From: DASSUW01 sp963740605
GTDB lineage: Bacteria > Actinomycetota > Thermoleophilia > Solirubrobacterales > Solirubrobacteraceae
Reading direction: 5' to 3'
DNA: 64,000 nucleotides
Assembly: GCA_963740605.1 (NCBI GenBank)
Contig: CAVUFC010000005.1
Location: 1 to 64,000, forward strand
Numbering within the stretch: position 1 is the stretch's first letter; each line of letters opens with the position of its first letter. This document shows positions 28,389 through 36,766 of this stretch, one piece after another. The notes beneath the pieces are model-generated. The model saw nothing but the letters and a program-made list of their open reading frames with translations, searched no databases and had not been told where the DNA came from. Both the position numbers and the translations under genes were made by a program.

Positions 28389-30000
28389 TCCTCTCTTTCA
28401 TCCCAAGTCTCGCGCTGCGGCACCGCTCACGACGAGCCTCGCCGAGTTTCGGACCGCCTTCCCTGGCGAGAGCCAGCACGTGGAGTTCAAGCGTGGCACG
28501 TCGATCGAGCAGTTGCAGAACACGGCAGTCGCGTTCTCCAACGCCGACGGGGGCGTGGTGCTGATCGGGGTCCAGGACGACGGGACGGTCGCCGCGAGGG
28601 CCCTCGATGCCGGCACGCAGGACGACATCCACCGCGCCATGCAGGCTGCCCGCGACGTCGGCCGCTACGGACTGAGTGAACTCGACGTCGACGGCAAACC
28701 TGTGACCGTGCTATCGGTCGCGCGACGTCGGGAGGGCTTCGCCCAGACGTCGGCAGGGGTTGTTCGCGTACGGCGCGGGACTCACGACGATCCTCTGTTC
28801 GGTGCCGAGCTCGTGCGCTTCGCGAACGAGCGGACAAGCTCGCGATACGAGACCACCGAGGTCGACGTCGAGCTCGGTGACGTGTCGCCGGCGCTCCGCG
28901 CGGAAATCTCGCGTGCGCTGCGTTTCAATAGGGCCACTGGCGACCGCCTACGCGCCGCTGAGCTTGCGACCGGCGAACGCCTGACCGTGGCTGGCGCGCT
29001 CTACCTTCTGCCGGAACCGTCGCGAATCCTGGGCAAAACGTTCGTTGAGGTCCTGCGATTCCCGGACGACTCCGGCGTCGACTATGACCGCCGCGAGCAG
29101 GTCGACGGACCACTTCACCATGTGCTCGAGGAAACCGTCGGTCGCGTCGCCGGAGAGCTCGGAACCGAGCTGGTGGTGCTCGGCACGCGCCGGTATGAGC
29201 TGCCGCGCCTTCCTGAGGTCGTGTTACGCGAGGCGATCGCCAACGCGCTCGCGCACCGCAGCTACGAGGCCGCCGGCACCGCCGTGCGAGTCGAGATGCG
29301 ACCGTCAGCGGTCGTGGTGCGTTCGCCGGGCGGGCTACCCGAGCCCGTCACCGTCGAGAACATCCGCGAGACAAACGCCGCCCGCAACCTCGTCGTCATC
29401 CGCGTACTCCGCGCTCTCGGCCTGGCCGAGGACGTCGGCAGGGGAGTCGACGTCATGCAAGACACGATGGCCGCGGAGATGCTCGAGCCGCCCCGTTTTC
29501 GCGACAGCGGCCATGAGGTCATCGTGGAACTGCCGATCCGCAGCGCGGTCGCGCCCGCCGAGCGCGCGTGGATCCACGAACTCGAACGACGAGGCACGCT
29601 TCGCGGGCTCGATCGCATCGCGCTCGTGCACGCTGCACGTGGCGACACGCTCACCAACAAACGCGTTCGCCAGTTAGCCGCAGTCGACGCCCACGCCGCC
29701 CGCGACGTACTGCATCGCCTGCGCGACCAAGGATTCCTGGAACAGCGGGGCCAGCGTGGCGGCGCAAGCTACCGACTCAGCGGGACGCTTCGACCACCCG
29801 CCGGCCTCCAGCTCACCCCCGAGGAACTCGCCGACGTCGTCGCCCAGCTCGCCGAAGGCGGGCCGATCAGCAACAGCGACGTCCGCGCCGCAACCGGATT
29901 GGATCGTGCCGAGGCCCTCGCAGTCCTCGACCGGCTGGTCCAGCTGGGGCGGCTCGTCCGCACCGGCCAGCGGCGGGGCGCGAAGTACCACCGTCCGTGA
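28381..30000 (+). CDS. AlbA_2 / RecG-like HATPase_c_4 regulator
   Basis: 539 residues from TTG 28381 (GGAGG 10 bases upstream); the frame is open back to 28015 only because it crosses the tRNA fragment. The AlbA_2 (Schlafen-type) domain covers ~20-140: GESQHVEFKRG, NTAVAFSNADGGVVLIGVQD. The HATPase_c_4 domain covers ~265-385, with LREAIANALAHRSYE and VIRVLRALGLAEDVGRGVD. Two winged-helix segments end the protein (NKRVRQLAAVDAHAARDVL; NSDVRAATGLDRAEALAVLD). Such proteins are annotated as ATP-binding transcription regulators and are common on mobile islands; the precise role is unknown. A truncated copy with the same control region is at 7140. Confidence 0.85.
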   Translation: MAYPLFHPKSRAAAPLTTSLAEFRTAFPGESQHVEFKRGTSIEQLQNTAVAFSNADGGVVLIGVQDDGTVAARALDAGTQDDIHRAMQAARDVGRYGLSELDVDGKPVTVLSVARRREGFAQTSAGVVRVRRGTHDDPLFGAELVRFANERTSSRYETTEVDVELGDVSPALRAEISRALRFNRATGDRLRAAELATGERLTVAGALYLLPEPSRILGKTFVEVLRFPDDSGVDYDRREQVDGPLHHVLEETVGRVAGELGTELVVLGTRRYELPRLPEVVLREAIANALAHRSYEAAGTAVRVEMRPSAVVVRSPGGLPEPVTVENIRETNAARNLVVIRVLRALGLAEDVGRGVDVMQDTMAAEMLEPPRFRDSGHEVIVELPIRSAVAPAERAWIHELERRGTLRGLDRIALVHAARGDTLTNKRVRQLAAVDAHAARDVLHRLRDQGFLEQRGQRGGASYRLSGTLRPPAGLQLTPEELADVVAQLAEGGPISNSDVRAATGLDRAEALAVLDRLVQLGRLVRTGQRRGAKYHRP

Positions 30001-30103
30001 GCCTCCAAGGTCGTCGACGCGCGCCTCGGCCGTTGCCGCCCCAGGCGGGACGCGTCATGCGCTCGCCAGATGTTCGCTTAGATCGGCCGGTCTAAGGTCT
30101 CCC

Positions 30104-30139
30104 TCGTTGGTGTCCCCGGTTCCAGTCCGGGTCTCGCCA
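30104..30139 (+). repeat. tRNA-Phe 3' fragment, copy 5 (short)
   Basis: CGTTGGTGTC, T-arm CCCGG-TTCCAGT-CCGGG and TCTCGCCA are present; the anticodon loop is missing, so the match starts at the anticodon stem's 3' strand. The T-loop carries one change (TTCCAGT). It lies 104 bases after the AlbA_2 gene, closing that unit. Bases 30169-30446 show no gene. Confidence 0.65.
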
Positions 30140-30144
30140 TATCG

Positions 30145-30168
30145 CCAGCAAGCTCCGTGGCTTGCTGG
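30145..30168 (+). terminator. Hairpin following tRNA fragment copy 5
   Basis: Perfect 9-bp stem CCAGCAAGC / GCTTGCTGG with loop TCCGTG, six bases after the tRNA end. It occupies the place of the terminator seen after copies 2 and 3 but has unrelated sequence and no U-tract. Confidence 0.55.
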
Positions 30169-30446
30169 GCTTGGGTGCGTTCTGGCCGCCGCTGGTCTGG
30201 TCGCGGCGCACGGGCGAGGCGAAGGCGGGCCCGGAGTTAGCAAACGACATCCCCGTACCGCGGGTCGCCGCGGCCGGTCCGGCTTGAACGGGGCGATGAT
30301 CCTCGCCTTGGCGCTGTGCTCGGCCACGAGCGGGTCGCTCCCGCCGAGGCCCTGACCGCGGGCTCGCGCCGGCGCTCTCGCAAAGCGACGTCGCCACGCG
30401 TGAGCGACGTTGAGCGCGCGGAATGCATGCGCGCTAGCGTCCGCTC

Positions 30447-32006
30447 ATGCCGACATGGCAGGTGGTCTACGACGAGCTCGCTCCGCAGGACGAACCCGAC
30501 GTCGACGACCTGCTGCAGCTCGCCACGGCGTGTTACATGCTCGGCCGCGACGAGGAGCACACAGCCGCGATGGAGCGGGCGCATCTCGCGTGTCTCGAGA
30601 CCGGCGACCGGCTGCGTGCCGCCTTGTGCGCGTTCTGGGCCGGGATGCCACTCATGATCCGCGGCGAGGTCGCCCGCGGCGCGGGCTGGCTGGCCCGCGG
30701 CCAGCGGCTCGTCGAGGAGGCGGATGGCGGGTGTGTCGAGCGCGGCTACCTCATGCTGCCAGGCGTCTTCCAGCATGAGGCCGCGGGCGACTACGCCGGA
30801 GCCGCCACGGTCGCCGCCGAGGCGGTCGCGGTCGCGCAGCGCTGCGACGACCGCGATCTGCTCGCGCTCGCTCTGCACCTACAGGGCCACATGTTGGTCG
30901 AGGCGGGCGAGGTGGCCGAGGGCCTGCGGCTCCTCGACGAGGCGATGATCGGCGTGACGAGCGGCGAGGCGTCACCGATCGTCTGCGGCGTGGTCTACTG
31001 CGGGGTGATCCTCGGTTGCCAGGCCGCGTTCGAGCCGCGCCGCGCGCAGCAGTGGACGGCCGCGCTGTCGCGCTGGTGCGAGCAACAGCCGGACATGGTC
31101 GCGTTCTCGGGTCGCTGCCGCGTGCACCGAGCGGAGATCAGGCTGCTCGAGGGCGACTGGGACGCGGCGCTCGACGAGGCGCAGGACGCGCAGCGTCGGG
31201 CAGCGGTGGGGGGCTACAAACGCTCGATGGCGGAGGCGGCCTACGTGCAGGGCGAGGTGCACCGCCTGCGCGGAACGTTCGACGCAGCCGAGGACGCCTA
31301 CCGCGAGGCGAGCCGTCTCGGGCGCGAGCCGCAGCCGGGCCTCGCGCTGATGCGCCTCGCGCAGGGCAAGACCGGAGCCGCCGCAACGTCGATCCGGCGC
31401 GCGCTCGGCGAGACCGCGGATCGCTTCATGCGCACGCGGCTGCTTCCCGCGGTCGTCGAGGTGATGGTCGCGGCGGGTGACCTCGACGCTGCGCGAGCGG
31501 CGGCTGAAGAGCTCTGCCGGCGCGCCGCGGCCGCCAAGGACATCGGGGTGCTCGGCGCCATCGTCGCGCAGGCCCGGGGCACGATCGCGCTGGCGGAGGG
31601 CGATGCCGCCGCTGCGCTGCCTCTTCTGCGCCGCGCCGCGCAGGTATGGCAGGAACTCGAGGCGCCCTACGAGATGGCGCGAGCGCGGGCGCTGCTCGCG
31701 GAGGCGCTGGGCGGCGCCGGCGATGACGAGGCTGCGGCGCTGGAGGCCGAGGGCGCTCGTGACGCCTTCGCCGCGCTCGGCGTCGTGTCGCCTGCTGCCG
31801 TGCGCCGCGGCCGCGGCGAGCTGACCAACCGCGAGCTCGAGGTCCTGCGGCTGGTCGCCGCGGGCGAGACGAACAAGGCGATCGCCACGCGGCTCGTCCT
31901 CTCCGAGCGAACGGTCGATCGCCATGTGTCCAACATCTTCGCCAAGCTCGGAGTCTCGTCGCGGGCGGCGGCGACCGCACGCGCGTACGAGCGCGGCCTA
32001 CGCTGA
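30447..32006 (+). CDS. LuxR-family regulator with TPR-like sensor, no ATPase
   Basis: 519 residues. Residues 1-440 are Ala/Leu-rich helical hairpins resembling the TPR part of LAL regulators (ERAHLACLETGDRLRAALCA, AEDAYREASRLGREPQPG). The C-terminal HTH reads LTNRELEVLRLVAAGETNKA and SERTVDRHVSNIFAKLGVSS. No Walker motif is present, so it is either a naturally short form or a regulator that lost its AAA domain; no upstream relic of that domain is visible. A flavin monooxygenase gene follows in the same direction beyond an 11-bp palindrome, suggesting it may control that gene. Confidence 0.85.
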   Translation: MPTWQVVYDELAPQDEPDVDDLLQLATACYMLGRDEEHTAAMERAHLACLETGDRLRAALCAFWAGMPLMIRGEVARGAGWLARGQRLVEEADGGCVERGYLMLPGVFQHEAAGDYAGAATVAAEAVAVAQRCDDRDLLALALHLQGHMLVEAGEVAEGLRLLDEAMIGVTSGEASPIVCGVVYCGVILGCQAAFEPRRAQQWTAALSRWCEQQPDMVAFSGRCRVHRAEIRLLEGDWDAALDEAQDAQRRAAVGGYKRSMAEAAYVQGEVHRLRGTFDAAEDAYREASRLGREPQPGLALMRLAQGKTGAAATSIRRALGETADRFMRTRLLPAVVEVMVAAGDLDAARAAAEELCRRAAAAKDIGVLGAIVAQARGTIALAEGDAAAALPLLRRAAQVWQELEAPYEMARARALLAEALGGAGDDEAAALEAEGARDAFAALGVVSPAAVRRGRGELTNRELEVLRLVAAGETNKAIATRLVLSERTVDRHVSNIFAKLGVSSRAAATARAYERGLR

Positions 32007-32016
32007 CACGAGCCCC

Positions 32017-32040
32017 GTACCCATTCGCCCGAATGGGTAC
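32017..32040. promoter_or_regulatory. 11-bp perfect palindrome upstream of monooxygenase gene
   Basis: GTACCCATTCG-CC-CGAATGGGTAC lies 10 bases after the regulator's stop and 44 bases before the next start. The 2-base centre and lack of a U-tract favour a DNA operator over a terminator. Confidence 0.55.
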
Positions 32041-32084
32041 TTCGGCCGATGCTACGCACGCGGCGCGGACTTAACGTCGCTGCC

Positions 32085-33203
32085 ATGAGCGAACGCTTCG
32101 ACACAGTCATCATCGGCGCCGGGCAAGCGGGCCTCGCGACTGGTTACCACCTCGCGCGTGAGGCTCGGGAATTCGTCGTCCTCGAGGCGCACGACCGCGT
32201 CGGCGACATCTGGCGCAACCGCTTCGACTCGCTCAAGCTCTACAGTCCGGCTCGTTATGACGGGCTTCCCGGCTGGCGCATGCCGCTACCGGGCACTACG
32301 TATCCGACGAAGGACCAGCTCGCCGACTACCTAGAGGCCTACGCCAAGCGCTTCGAGCTGCCGATCGTGACCGGCGTCAGCGTCGAGAGCGTATGCCGCG
32401 ATGGCGACCGCTGGATCGTCCGTTCCGGCGCGCATCGCTTCGAAGCCGACAGCGTCGTCGTGGCGTCGGGCACGTTCCAGGGACCCAAAGTCCCGACGTT
32501 CGTTGGCGAGCTCGACCCTTCCATCGTCCAGCTGCACTCGCACGACTACCGCAATCCGTCGCAGTTGCAGCCCGGCCCGGTCCTCGTCGTGGGCTGCAGC
32601 CACTCGGGCGCCGACATCGCCCTCGAGGTCGCCGCGTCGCATCCGACCGTGCTGTCGGGCCGCGTCCACGGCGAGGTGCCGTTCGAGATCGAGGGTCGCG
32701 CCGCGCGGTTCGTGCTCCCGATCGCGTGGTTCCTGGCCAACCGTGTGCTCACGGTCAAGACGCCGCTCGGCCGCAAAGTCCGGCCGGAGATCCGCTCCGG
32801 CGGCGGCCCGCTGCTGCGGGTCAAGCGCAAGCACCTGGACGCGGCGGGCGTCGACCGCACCGACGCGCGGGTCGCAGGCGTTCAGGACGGCAGGCCGCTG
32901 CTCGACGACGGTCGGGTCCTCGACGTCGCCAACATCGTCTGGTGCACCGGCTTCGGCAAGGACGTCTCGTGGATCGACGCCGACGTGACCGACGACAGCG
33001 GCTTCCCCCACTCGCTGGAGCCCGTGCCCGGCCTCTTCTTCGTCGGCGCGCCATTCCTCACGCGCTTCGCGTCGATGCTTGTCGGCGGCGTGCACCACGA
33101 CGCCCGCCAGGTGGCGAAGCTGATCGCGGCGCGGCCCGTGGAGAGCGAGGCAGCAGAGGCGTCGGCACGTAGCGCGGCGATGAGCATCGCGTCGTCGTCG
33201 TGA
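32085..33203 (+). CDS. Flavin-containing monooxygenase-like oxidoreductase
   Basis: 372 residues from ATG 32085. The FAD site is TVIIGAGQAGLATGYHL; the second dinucleotide (NADPH) site is VLVVGCSHSGADIALEVA. WRNRFDSLKLYSPARYDGLP and the C-terminal GLFFVGAPFL complete the group B flavoprotein pattern (CzcO/Trk-like). It probably oxygenates a small molecule or acts in redox transfer in the cytosol. The substrate is unknown. Expression may depend on the LuxR-TPR regulator directly upstream. Confidence 0.87.
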   Translation: MSERFDTVIIGAGQAGLATGYHLAREAREFVVLEAHDRVGDIWRNRFDSLKLYSPARYDGLPGWRMPLPGTTYPTKDQLADYLEAYAKRFELPIVTGVSVESVCRDGDRWIVRSGAHRFEADSVVVASGTFQGPKVPTFVGELDPSIVQLHSHDYRNPSQLQPGPVLVVGCSHSGADIALEVAASHPTVLSGRVHGEVPFEIEGRAARFVLPIAWFLANRVLTVKTPLGRKVRPEIRSGGGPLLRVKRKHLDAAGVDRTDARVAGVQDGRPLLDDGRVLDVANIVWCTGFGKDVSWIDADVTDDSGFPHSLEPVPGLFFVGAPFLTRFASMLVGGVHHDARQVAKLIAARPVESEAAEASARSAAMSIASSS

Positions 33204-33309
33204 CCACGCCGGATCGAGCTTCGGAGGGCGATGAAAAGTGCTTCAGCGGAAGGCGCGCGGCGTCGCGGCGCATAACCGCGACCGCTCCGTACGGTGCTCG
33301 AGCGACGTG

Positions 33310-33460
33310 AGGTTCCAGCGGGCCAGCAGCGTCCGGTCGGGAAGATGAAGTCGGCGTTGTGGTCGGTCGAGACGTCGGTGTAGGTCTTGCGGATCTCCTC
33401 GCGCAGGACGTCGACATCGACCGGCAGCTTCATGCCGCTGTGCTCGTGGCGAGTCGCCAT
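33310..33460 (-). pseudogene. N-terminal remnant of an arsenite-methyltransferase-like gene
   Basis: KLPVDVDVLREEIRKTYTDV and STDHNADFIFPTGRCW closely resemble the first ~45 residues of ArsM-like SAM methyltransferases. Similarity ends after FPTGR; the SAM-binding domain is absent. The remaining 33204-33540 shows no other gene. Confidence 0.6.
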
Positions 33461-33553
33461 TGGGGCCATCCTTCCTCGAGTCGGCGGCGCTCCCGGCCCG
33501 CGGCGCGCAGTTGCCGGACCGCCTCGTGGGCGTAACCCGAGCGCGATCTGATC

Positions 33554-33579
33554 GGGCACCGGAACGCGTCTCAGTGCCC
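33554..33579. repeat. Second copy of the unit palindrome
   Basis: GGGCACCGGAACGCG and TCTCAGTGCCC form the same dyad as 27869-27892 with one change, again followed by AAATCGACGA. It lies about 110 bases before the IS110 insertion point in a tRNA fragment. Confidence 0.5.
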
Positions 33580-33783
33580 AAATCGACGAGATAAGACCGC
33601 AAATTGCGGCGATACGCCGTCCGCGATCGTCCGGCGCTACCGCCGTATTTGCAGGGATTCCGCGGCTGTTAGAGACATTCCGACCCACGACTGACGGATG
33701 AAAGTCAAGGGGTTGGTCGCGTGGCGGCTCCTGTGGGAGTCTGTTGGTGGGCGCGAGTGGTTGACGGAAGCGAAGAGCAGGCG

Positions 33784-35061
33784 TCAGGGACTTGTGGTCT
33801 GCCGCGCGGCTTTGCCCTTCGAGGGCTTTTGAGATGCGCGTCCCGGTGTCACGCTCGCGCCCGCTGTCGCCGCCGGGCCGGTCGCGTTCCAGTCGGCGAT
33901 CATGCGCCGGTAGGCGTTCTCGGCTTGTAACGCGAGCGCGCGCTCGGCCTCACGGATCTGCTTGTTGCGCAGGCCCTGACCGGGCGGGACCTGCCCCTTC
34001 CGCGACGGCGCGCCGGCGGCGAGCTGGAGGCGACGGATCTTCTTGCGCGTCAGTGTCGGCTGGCCAAAGGCGTAGTCCTGCTCACGGGTGAGCAGGCACC
34101 AGCAGAGCGTCGCGAGCTTGCGCGCGGTCGCGACCGCGGCGACCTGTGCGCCGCGCCGCGCGCGGACGCGCTCGTAGAACGCGCGCAACGGGCCCGGTGT
34201 GCGAACCGCGGTCCACACGGCTTCGACGAGCACGTGCCGGACCGACGCTGAGCCTTGCTTTGAGATCCGCCCGTGCCGTGCCGGCCCGACGCCGGATTGG
34301 CGCACGCGCGGATCGAGCCCGAGATAGCCGACGAGCCGGCGCGCGCTCGGGAAGCGACGGATGTCACCGACCGCGGCCACGAACGTGCTCGCCGTGATCG
34401 CGCTGACGCCGGGCACCGTCATCAACCGACGCACCTCGGCCGACGCAAGCGCTTCACGGGCGATCGCCTTCTCCAGCTCTGAGATCTCGCTGTTGAGGAA
34501 GTCGATGTGGCGCAAACAGCCCGTGATCGTGTCGCGCTCATCGTCAGGCAGCTCCAACTCGGCCAGCCAGGCCCGGCCGCCCACGCCGAAGATGTCAGTG
34601 ACCGGCGGGCGGCCCGCCAAGCGCCGCATCAACACCGCATGGATCTCGTTCTTGGCGCGCGTGCGCGCGCGCACGAGCTGGCTGCGCCGCGCGAGCCTGC
34701 GGCGCATCGCTCGGGTCCACTCGTCGGGCATCCACACCGCGTCGAGCTCGCCAGCGGCGAGCAGCTTGGCCAGCGTGCGTGCGTCCAAACGATCGGTCTT
34801 CGCACGCGCTCGGCTGATGCCGGTGTCGTGTGGGCTGACGACCACCACCTGCGCCACGTGCGGCGCGATGATCCGCGCGATCTCCCCCGCGTTGCCGGTG
34901 ACCTCCAACGCCACCCGGTCGGTCGGCGCCAGGCTCGACGCGACCAACTCCAACGCCGCGGGCGAGGTCTCGATCCGACCCGCCGAACCGACCTCGCCCG
35001 CCGCGGCGATCGCGACCTCGCAGAAGTCACGGTGCACGTCCATCCCGATCGCCCTGAACAC
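33784..35061 (-). CDS. IS110-family transposase (DEDD recombinase), copy A
   Basis: 425 residues from GTG 35061 (GAGGAGG five bases upstream); the frame runs open to 35112 without an RBS. The RuvC-like DEDD domain includes AIGMDVHRDFCEVAI, LEVTGNAGEIARII and KTDRLDARTLAKLLA. The C-terminal Tnp domain has LMTVPGVSAITASTFVAAVG, RRLVGYLGLDPRVRQSG and the Ser-bearing SKQGSASVRHVLVEA. These enzymes recombine target and circular donor DNA guided by a bridge RNA made from the element's non-coding end. The protein matches that of copy B throughout. Confidence 0.93.
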   Translation of the reverse strand: MFRAIGMDVHRDFCEVAIAAAGEVGSAGRIETSPAALELVASSLAPTDRVALEVTGNAGEIARIIAPHVAQVVVVSPHDTGISRARAKTDRLDARTLAKLLAAGELDAVWMPDEWTRAMRRRLARRSQLVRARTRAKNEIHAVLMRRLAGRPPVTDIFGVGGRAWLAELELPDDERDTITGCLRHIDFLNSEISELEKAIAREALASAEVRRLMTVPGVSAITASTFVAAVGDIRRFPSARRLVGYLGLDPRVRQSGVGPARHGRISKQGSASVRHVLVEAVWTAVRTPGPLRAFYERVRARRGAQVAAVATARKLATLCWCLLTREQDYAFGQPTLTRKKIRRLQLAAGAPSRKGQVPPGQGLRNKQIREAERALALQAENAYRRMIADWNATGPAATAGASVTPGRASQKPSKGKAARQTTSP

Positions 35062-35152
35062 GGCAACCTCCTCGTCATCGACGATGCGGGAGCTCAGGTG
35101 GGCAAACGACACAGACGGATTCGTGCTCGCGGCACAACCGGGCCAGTCGCAG

Positions 35153-35208
35153 GGGCGGCCACTGAAAATCCCGGGCTCTCAGCCCATCAGTCGTAGAACG
35201 GCCTGCCC
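35153..35208 (-). ncRNA. Candidate bridge-RNA target-binding loop, IS110 copy A
   Basis: Same sequence and structure as 47646-47701 in copy B, on the transposase strand and upstream of its start. Outer stem GGGC(A)GGCC / GGCCGCCC, inner hairpin GGGCT-GAG-AGCCC, and between them loop strands ACGACTG and GATTTTCAG that match the insertion target. Confidence 0.6.
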
Positions 35209-35295
35209 AACCTGCGTTCTCCCAAAGGCCCCTGTCCCGGTCACACGACGCTACGGCCGAGCCCGGACAGCAACCCCGCGCGGCATTGTCATGCC

Positions 35296-35337
35296 CTGAA
35301 AATCGTGGTGTCGGCGGTTCGAGTCCGCCTCTCGCCA
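35296..35337 (+). repeat. tRNA-Phe 3' fragment, copy 4 (right of IS110 A)
   Basis: CTGAAAATCGTGGTGTC, T-arm GGCGG-TTCGAGT-CCGCC and TCTCGCCA. The T-stem differs from other copies but by compensatory pairs, so it derives from a distinct, once-functional tRNA allele. Its 5' part (CCCACGA) is on the other side of the IS at 33684-33690. Confidence 0.75.
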
Positions 35338-35775
35338 TCAAGACTCTCCTGCAAATGGTCGACTTTTGCCGCGATCTGCGAGGCATGCGAAAAGGCAGGA
35401 AAAGGCAGATGGCCCTTCCTGCGATCGGCGAGTGACGGGCAAACGCCCGGCGGGCACGGGCTTGCACGAGCCCAGGAGTACACGACGCGTTTCGTGTGCG
35501 GATGCTGCCGCGCTGGGAGGATCGCGACTCAGGTCTGACCGATAACGATCGAAGCGATGTGTTCGCGCGCGCGCTCGCGGGCCTCGTCGGCGTTGGTCAG
35601 ATCGACGTGCCCGCGCGGTCGTCGCGCCACGCGCCGTCAGTTGCGGATCGCGGGCGCGGCGCAGCGGAATCGGTGTCGCTGGTGCTTGACGCCGCCGATG
35701 GTGGGAGCGGACGCCGTCCGAGCCTGTCGGCGCCGTCGCTTAGCGGCGGTTCAGAAGTGTCGTCCCGCTAGCTGC
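35338..35775 (+). repeat. Long diverged inverted repeat, left copy
   Basis: About 440 bases following the tRNA fragment match the reverse complement of 47045-47516 at roughly three quarters identity by eye. Shared blocks include AAAAGGCAGGAAAAGGCAG, GAGTACACGA, TTTCGTGTGCGGA, TTGGTCAGATCGACG and CTGTCGTCCCGCT-like ends. Short frames (TDNDRSDVFARALAGLVGVG versus TDNERSDEFVCALGGLVCVG) are partly conserved, but no family is recognised. Confidence 0.6.
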
Positions 35776-35904
35776 TCCCCTTTCGTAAGTGAGCGGTAGT
35801 CTCGACCCGCGCTCCTGCTGGTCGTCCGTTCCGGGTGTCTGATGCTTGAGTAGCGAGACGCTCGTGAGCAGGCGGAAGCGGAAGCGCGGCGGGCTTGGCG
35901 GGAT

Positions 35905-36117
35905 GTGCAGTCTCGGTACACCGGCGACGCACGTGTGCGGGGCGGGTGGGGCCGACTTCGCGGTACGGCGTGTCTTTCGAGCCTGCCTGCTGCCCGGGGC
36001 CGCTGCTTCGGCTTGGCGGGTGACGGCCGGCTCATCCCGCGGCTGGTTGCCGGCGAGATCCGCGCCCAGATCGGTGACCAGGACCACGAGCACGATGACG
36101 ACGAGGACGACGACTGA
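35905..36117 (+). CDS. Possible small protein with acidic tail
   Basis: A 70-residue frame ending IRAQIGDQDHEHDDDEDDD, followed seven bases later by a strong hairpin. The His/Asp/Glu tail could bind metal. There is no RBS or family similarity, and the opposite strand is also open, so this is weak. Confidence 0.2.
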   Translation: MQSRYTGDARVRGGWGRLRGTACLSSLPAARGRCFGLAGDGRLIPRLVAGEIRAQIGDQDHEHDDDEDDD

Positions 36118-36123
36118 TTCATC

Positions 36124-36179
36124 CGCCGCGCCTGTACGGCGCGGCGTCTGCGTGGGCGGCGGGGCAGCCCCCGCCGCCC
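36124..36179 (+). terminator. Two adjacent GC-rich hairpins
   Basis: Stem CGCCGCGCC / GGCGCGGCG with loop TGTAC (36124-36146), then GGGCGGCGGGG / CCCCGCCGCCC with a 4-base loop (36154-36179). They could terminate transcription entering from the left and insulate the gene at 36250. Confidence 0.5.
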
Positions 36180-36249
36180 CGCGTATATCGCCTGTATAGG
36201 CGCGGCCCGTAGCGTCGCCGGCGTTCGCATCTACAGAAGGGAGACCGTC

Positions 36250-36762
36250 GTGAAGGTCGCCGTCGTCCTCATCGCCGCGCTCGCCGTCCTCGCCGCCGCG
36301 GCCGCGGCCGCGGCCGCACCGCGGGATGAGACGCTCGTCTACGCGGAGCACGCCATTCGGGAGCCGTTCAGCACGGAGGACAACTGGCCGTGCCTCATCG
36401 ACGCCGGCGCGGCCACCGACGAGGCCACCCTCACCGGCGTCGAGACTCGCCACATCAGCGTCACCGCGGCGGGACTCGACGGGTCGTCGTTTCTCGCGCC
36501 GTACACGATCCGCGCCACGGAGATCATGCGGGTGACCGTCGATCCGGCCGATCCGGCGCTCCCCATCTACTCCGGCTTCGCCGCCACGGCGTTCCGCGAG
36601 CGCATCGACGACCTCGCGTCGCGCACGCTTTCGACCGCCCTCTTCCGCGCTCGGGCGGACGACGGCTCGTCGCTGATGTTCCGCTTCCGCTGGCGGCTGA
36701 TCGTCGACCCGCGTGGACAGCTCCACGTCGACCGCCTCGCGCTGGGCTGCACGCTCGGCTGA
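36250..36762 (+). CDS. Secreted protein of unknown function
   Basis: 170 residues from GTG 36250 (GAAGGGAG upstream). The signal peptide is Val/Ala-rich (VVLIAALAVLAAAAAAAAAP). The mature part has two Cys (WPCLIDAG and ALGCTLG) and alternating hydrophobic strands (LMFRFRWRLIVDPRGQLHVD). No family recognised. The SMP-30 gene begins within a few bases of its stop, so the two, and the regulator after them, look co-transcribed. Confidence 0.6.
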   Translation: MKVAVVLIAALAVLAAAAAAAAAPRDETLVYAEHAIREPFSTEDNWPCLIDAGAATDEATLTGVETRHISVTAAGLDGSSFLAPYTIRATEIMRVTVDPADPALPIYSGFAATAFRERIDDLASRTLSTALFRARADDGSSLMFRFRWRLIVDPRGQLHVDRLALGCTLG

Positions 36763-36766
36763 CCCG

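Larger units (their letters stand above)
33691..35297 (-). mobile_element. IS110-family element, copy A
   Basis: About 1605 bp, ending at CT dinucleotides at 33691-33692 and 35296-35297. The left flank is TTCCGACCCACGA and the right flank is GAAAATCGTGGTG, which together restore the tRNA-Phe anticodon arm, so insertion was in the anticodon loop. There are no long terminal inverted repeats, as usual for the family. It is near-identical, in reverse, to 47557-49162; one extra G near 33696 is the only difference noticed. Confidence 0.88.
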
